From the NCBI GenBank assembly GCA_003503945.1, contig DOCD01000067.1:1-6293 (forward strand): 6,293 nucleotides of DNA, given 5' to 3'. Source of the DNA: Clostridiales bacterium (GTDB lineage: Bacteria > Bacillota > Clostridia > Christensenellales > Borkfalkiaceae). The translations under genes and the position numbers were made by a program. Each line of letters begins with the position of its first letter. Position 1 is the first letter of the stretch. The notes beneath the pieces were generated by a model. The model had not been told where the DNA came from. It saw only the letters and a program-made list of their open reading frames with translations, and ran no database searches. Shown here piece after piece: positions 4,525-6,293 of this stretch.

Positions 4525-6293
4525 ATGACCGATTTTATACATTTGCATTTGCACACCGAGTATTCTCTTCTGGACGGCGCGTGCAAAATCGACAACCTTA
4601 TAAACCATTGCAAAACCAACGGAATAGATACCGTATGTATAACCGACCACGGAAATATGTACGGCACTCTTCAACTTGCCGAAAAAGCCGCGATAGCGGG
4701 GCTTAAATATATAATCGGTTGCGAATTTTACGTTACCAAAGATATGAAAGACAAATCGTCGAACACCGCCGAGCACCTTATTTTGCTTGCCAAAAACAGA
4801 AAGGGGTATATAAACCTCGTTCAGCTCGACTCTATGGCGTTTGTCGACGGATTCTATTATAAGCCGAAAATAGATTATAAGGTACTTAAAGAGCATTCGG
4901 AGGGGGTAATCTGTCTTTCCGCGTGCCTTGCGGGCGGTATCCCCAGGCGGTTGCTTGCGGGCGACTACGAGGGTGCGAAAAAACTTGCGCTCGGCTTGAA
5001 GGATACCTTCAAGGACGATTTTTACATAGAAATTCAGGACCACGGCATAGAAGAGGAAAAAAGGGTTTTGCCCCTTTTAATAAAGCTTGCGGGCGAAATA
5101 GGCGCGGAGCTCGTCGCAACCAACGACGTGCATTATCTTTCGAAAGAAGACGCGGAAATGCAGGACGTTCTGATGTGTATCCAGATGAAAAAGCAGCTTG
5201 ACGACCCCAAGAGAATGAAATTCAGTACCAACGAATTTTATTTCAAGACGGGCGACGAGATGGCGGCGCTTTTTCCCAACCACCCGCAGGCGATTTCCAA
5301 TACGCGCGTTATTGCCGACAAGGTCACCGAACCGGCGTTTAATCTCAACGCAAAGGGCTATCCCATAAAGGATAATTCGCTTATTCCTACGTACACCCCG
5401 CCCGACGGCAGCACGGCGGAGCAGTATTTGAGGAGGCTCACTGCGGAGGGGCTTAAAAGGCGTTACGGCACGCCGACCCAACGCGAGCTTGACAGGGCGG
5501 AATACGAGCTCGGCATTATCTGCGGCATGGGCTACGCCGACTATTACCTCGTAGTCTGGGATTTCATAAACTGGTCGAAAGAGAACGGAATACCGGTAGG
5601 GCCGGGGCGCGGCTCGGGCGTAAGCTCTATAGTTGCCTATTCCATAGGCATAACCGACGTCGAACCCTTGCAGTACGACCTGCTTTTCGAAAGATTTTTA
5701 AACCCCGACCGTGTTTCCATGCCCGACTTCGACATAGATTTCTGTACCGACAGGCGCGAGGAAACGATAGAGTACGTCCGTCGCAAATACGGCAGGGAAA
5801 ACGTCTGCCAGATTGTCACGTTCGGCACTATGGCGGCGAAAAACTCGATAAAAGACGTCGGAAGGGTAATGCGCGTACCCTATTCGGAAACCGACAGGCT
5901 AACCAAAATTATGGACGGAAAAACGTCCATAAGCGACCTTCTGGGCAGAAGGATAGCCGGTGCGAAAAAGAAATTTCAGGACGAAACCGACGAGGATAAA
6001 AAAGCCGAGCTCGAAGGCAAGCTCAACGAGTTGAAAGCGGCGCGCAACGCCGAATTCTGTGAAATTTACGAGACTGACGACGCGCTTCGCCGCGTTATCG
6101 ATATGGCGTTGAAGATAGAGGGTATGCCCCGCCAGACGGGCATACACGCCGCGGGCGTAGTTATCTGCCAGAAGCGCATTGCCGACAATGTACCCCTTTC
6201 AAGGAACGGCGAGGACGTGACGACGCAGTTCGTCGCAAAGGAAATAGAGTCGCTCGGAATGCTGAAAATGGACTTCCTCGCACTCGTTACGCT
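4525..6293 (+). CDS. dnaE: DNA polymerase III alpha subunit DnaE, N-terminal part (cut by window end)
   Basis: This is the start of the replicative C-family DNA polymerase. The frame is open for 589 codons to the window edge, about half of a typical 1,100-1,200-residue DnaE. The PHP domain opens with FIHLHLHTEYSLLDGA (4-19). All nine positions that I recall binding metals in exonuclease-competent DnaE proteins are present: His8, His10, Asp17, His42, Glu67, His84, Cys134, Asp201 and His203. This suggests PHP proofreading activity, unlike E. coli, where several are lost. The polymerase palm shows VGPGRGSGVSSIVAYSIGI (367-385) and PDFDIDFC (400-407), whose Asp401 and Asp403 are the first two catalytic aspartates. 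Asp583 in KMDFLAL is the third. The gap from 403 to 583 is about 28 residues longer than in E. coli, because of a charged insertion around 475-506. DFLALVTL also differs from the usual DFLGL(R/K)TL. The ATG stands one base after the whiA stop, with a GGGGA (4511-4515) ribosome binding site. Confidence 0.97.
   Translation, partial: MTDFIHLHLHTEYSLLDGACKIDNLINHCKTNGIDTVCITDHGNMYGTLQLAEKAAIAGLKYIIGCEFYVTKDMKDKSSNTAEHLILLAKNRKGYINLVQLDSMAFVDGFYYKPKIDYKVLKEHSEGVICLSACLAGGIPRRLLAGDYEGAKKLALGLKDTFKDDFYIEIQDHGIEEEKRVLPLLIKLAGEIGAELVATNDVHYLSKEDAEMQDVLMCIQMKKQLDDPKRMKFSTNEFYFKTGDEMAALFPNHPQAISNTRVIADKVTEPAFNLNAKGYPIKDNSLIPTYTPPDGSTAEQYLRRLTAEGLKRRYGTPTQRELDRAEYELGIICGMGYADYYLVVWDFINWSKENGIPVGPGRGSGVSSIVAYSIGITDVEPLQYDLLFERFLNPDRVSMPDFDIDFCTDRREETIEYVRRKYGRENVCQIVTFGTMAAKNSIKDVGRVMRVPYSETDRLTKIMDGKTSISDLLGRRIAGAKKKFQDETDEDKKAELEGKLNELKAARNAEFCEIYETDDALRRVIDMALKIEGMPRQTGIHAAGVVICQKRIADNVPLSRNGEDVTTQFVAKEIESLGMLKMDFLALVT

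Noticed and set aside
4453..5043. 196-codon - strand frame across the whiA/dnaE junction
   Set aside because: It lies opposite two firmly identified genes and has no family motifs; it is a shadow frame.

Overview
The window is a continuous run of genes, all on the + strand, from what looks like the chromosome of a Gram-positive (Bacillota, probably Clostridia-like) bacterium of moderate GC content. The evidence is the presence of whiA, the compact monoderm-type murB, a DnaE with an intact PHP metal site, and the order murB - PHP - whiA - dnaE. From memory, that order is the Clostridia cluster murB-PHP-rapZ-yvcK-whiA-dnaE with two genes missing. I cannot name the genus. I see no tRNA, rRNA, CRISPR array or insertion sequence.

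Layout. Bases 2-739 hold a complete YebC/TACO1-family gene, followed at once by a good intrinsic terminator (747-776). Bases 777-950 are noncoding but structured. They hold two tandem hairpins (838-880 and 882-914), whose wobble pairs mean they fold properly only as + strand RNA. The hairpins are flanked by two near-identical palindromes (813-826 and 927-937), each lying exactly two bases upstream of a -10-like hexamer. Bases 951-1859 encode an exported protein resembling a shortened family 1 extracellular solute-binding protein, with no transporter genes beside it. Bases 1904-2788 are murB with a TTG start. A PHP-domain phosphoesterase (2789-3565), whiA (3567-4523) and dnaE (4525 to the window edge) follow, with gaps of 0, 1 and 1 bases, so murB-PHP-whiA-dnaE is almost certainly one transcription unit with translational coupling.

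How the genes fit together. The operon links cell-wall precursor synthesis (MurB), a metal-dependent phosphoesterase of unknown substrate, a regulator tied to division and chromosome functions (WhiA), and the replicative polymerase (DnaE). YebC is a separate housekeeping unit.

The core genes are ordinary. The parts most worth a second look are the 777-950 region (a possible small RNA or leader between duplicated promoter/operator modules), the reduced orphan solute-binding-like protein, the non-standard MurB active-site residues (Lys for Arg, Cys for Ser), the absence of rapZ-yvcK, and a charged insertion of about 28 residues in the DnaE catalytic domain. I do not see a convincing new multi-gene system here.
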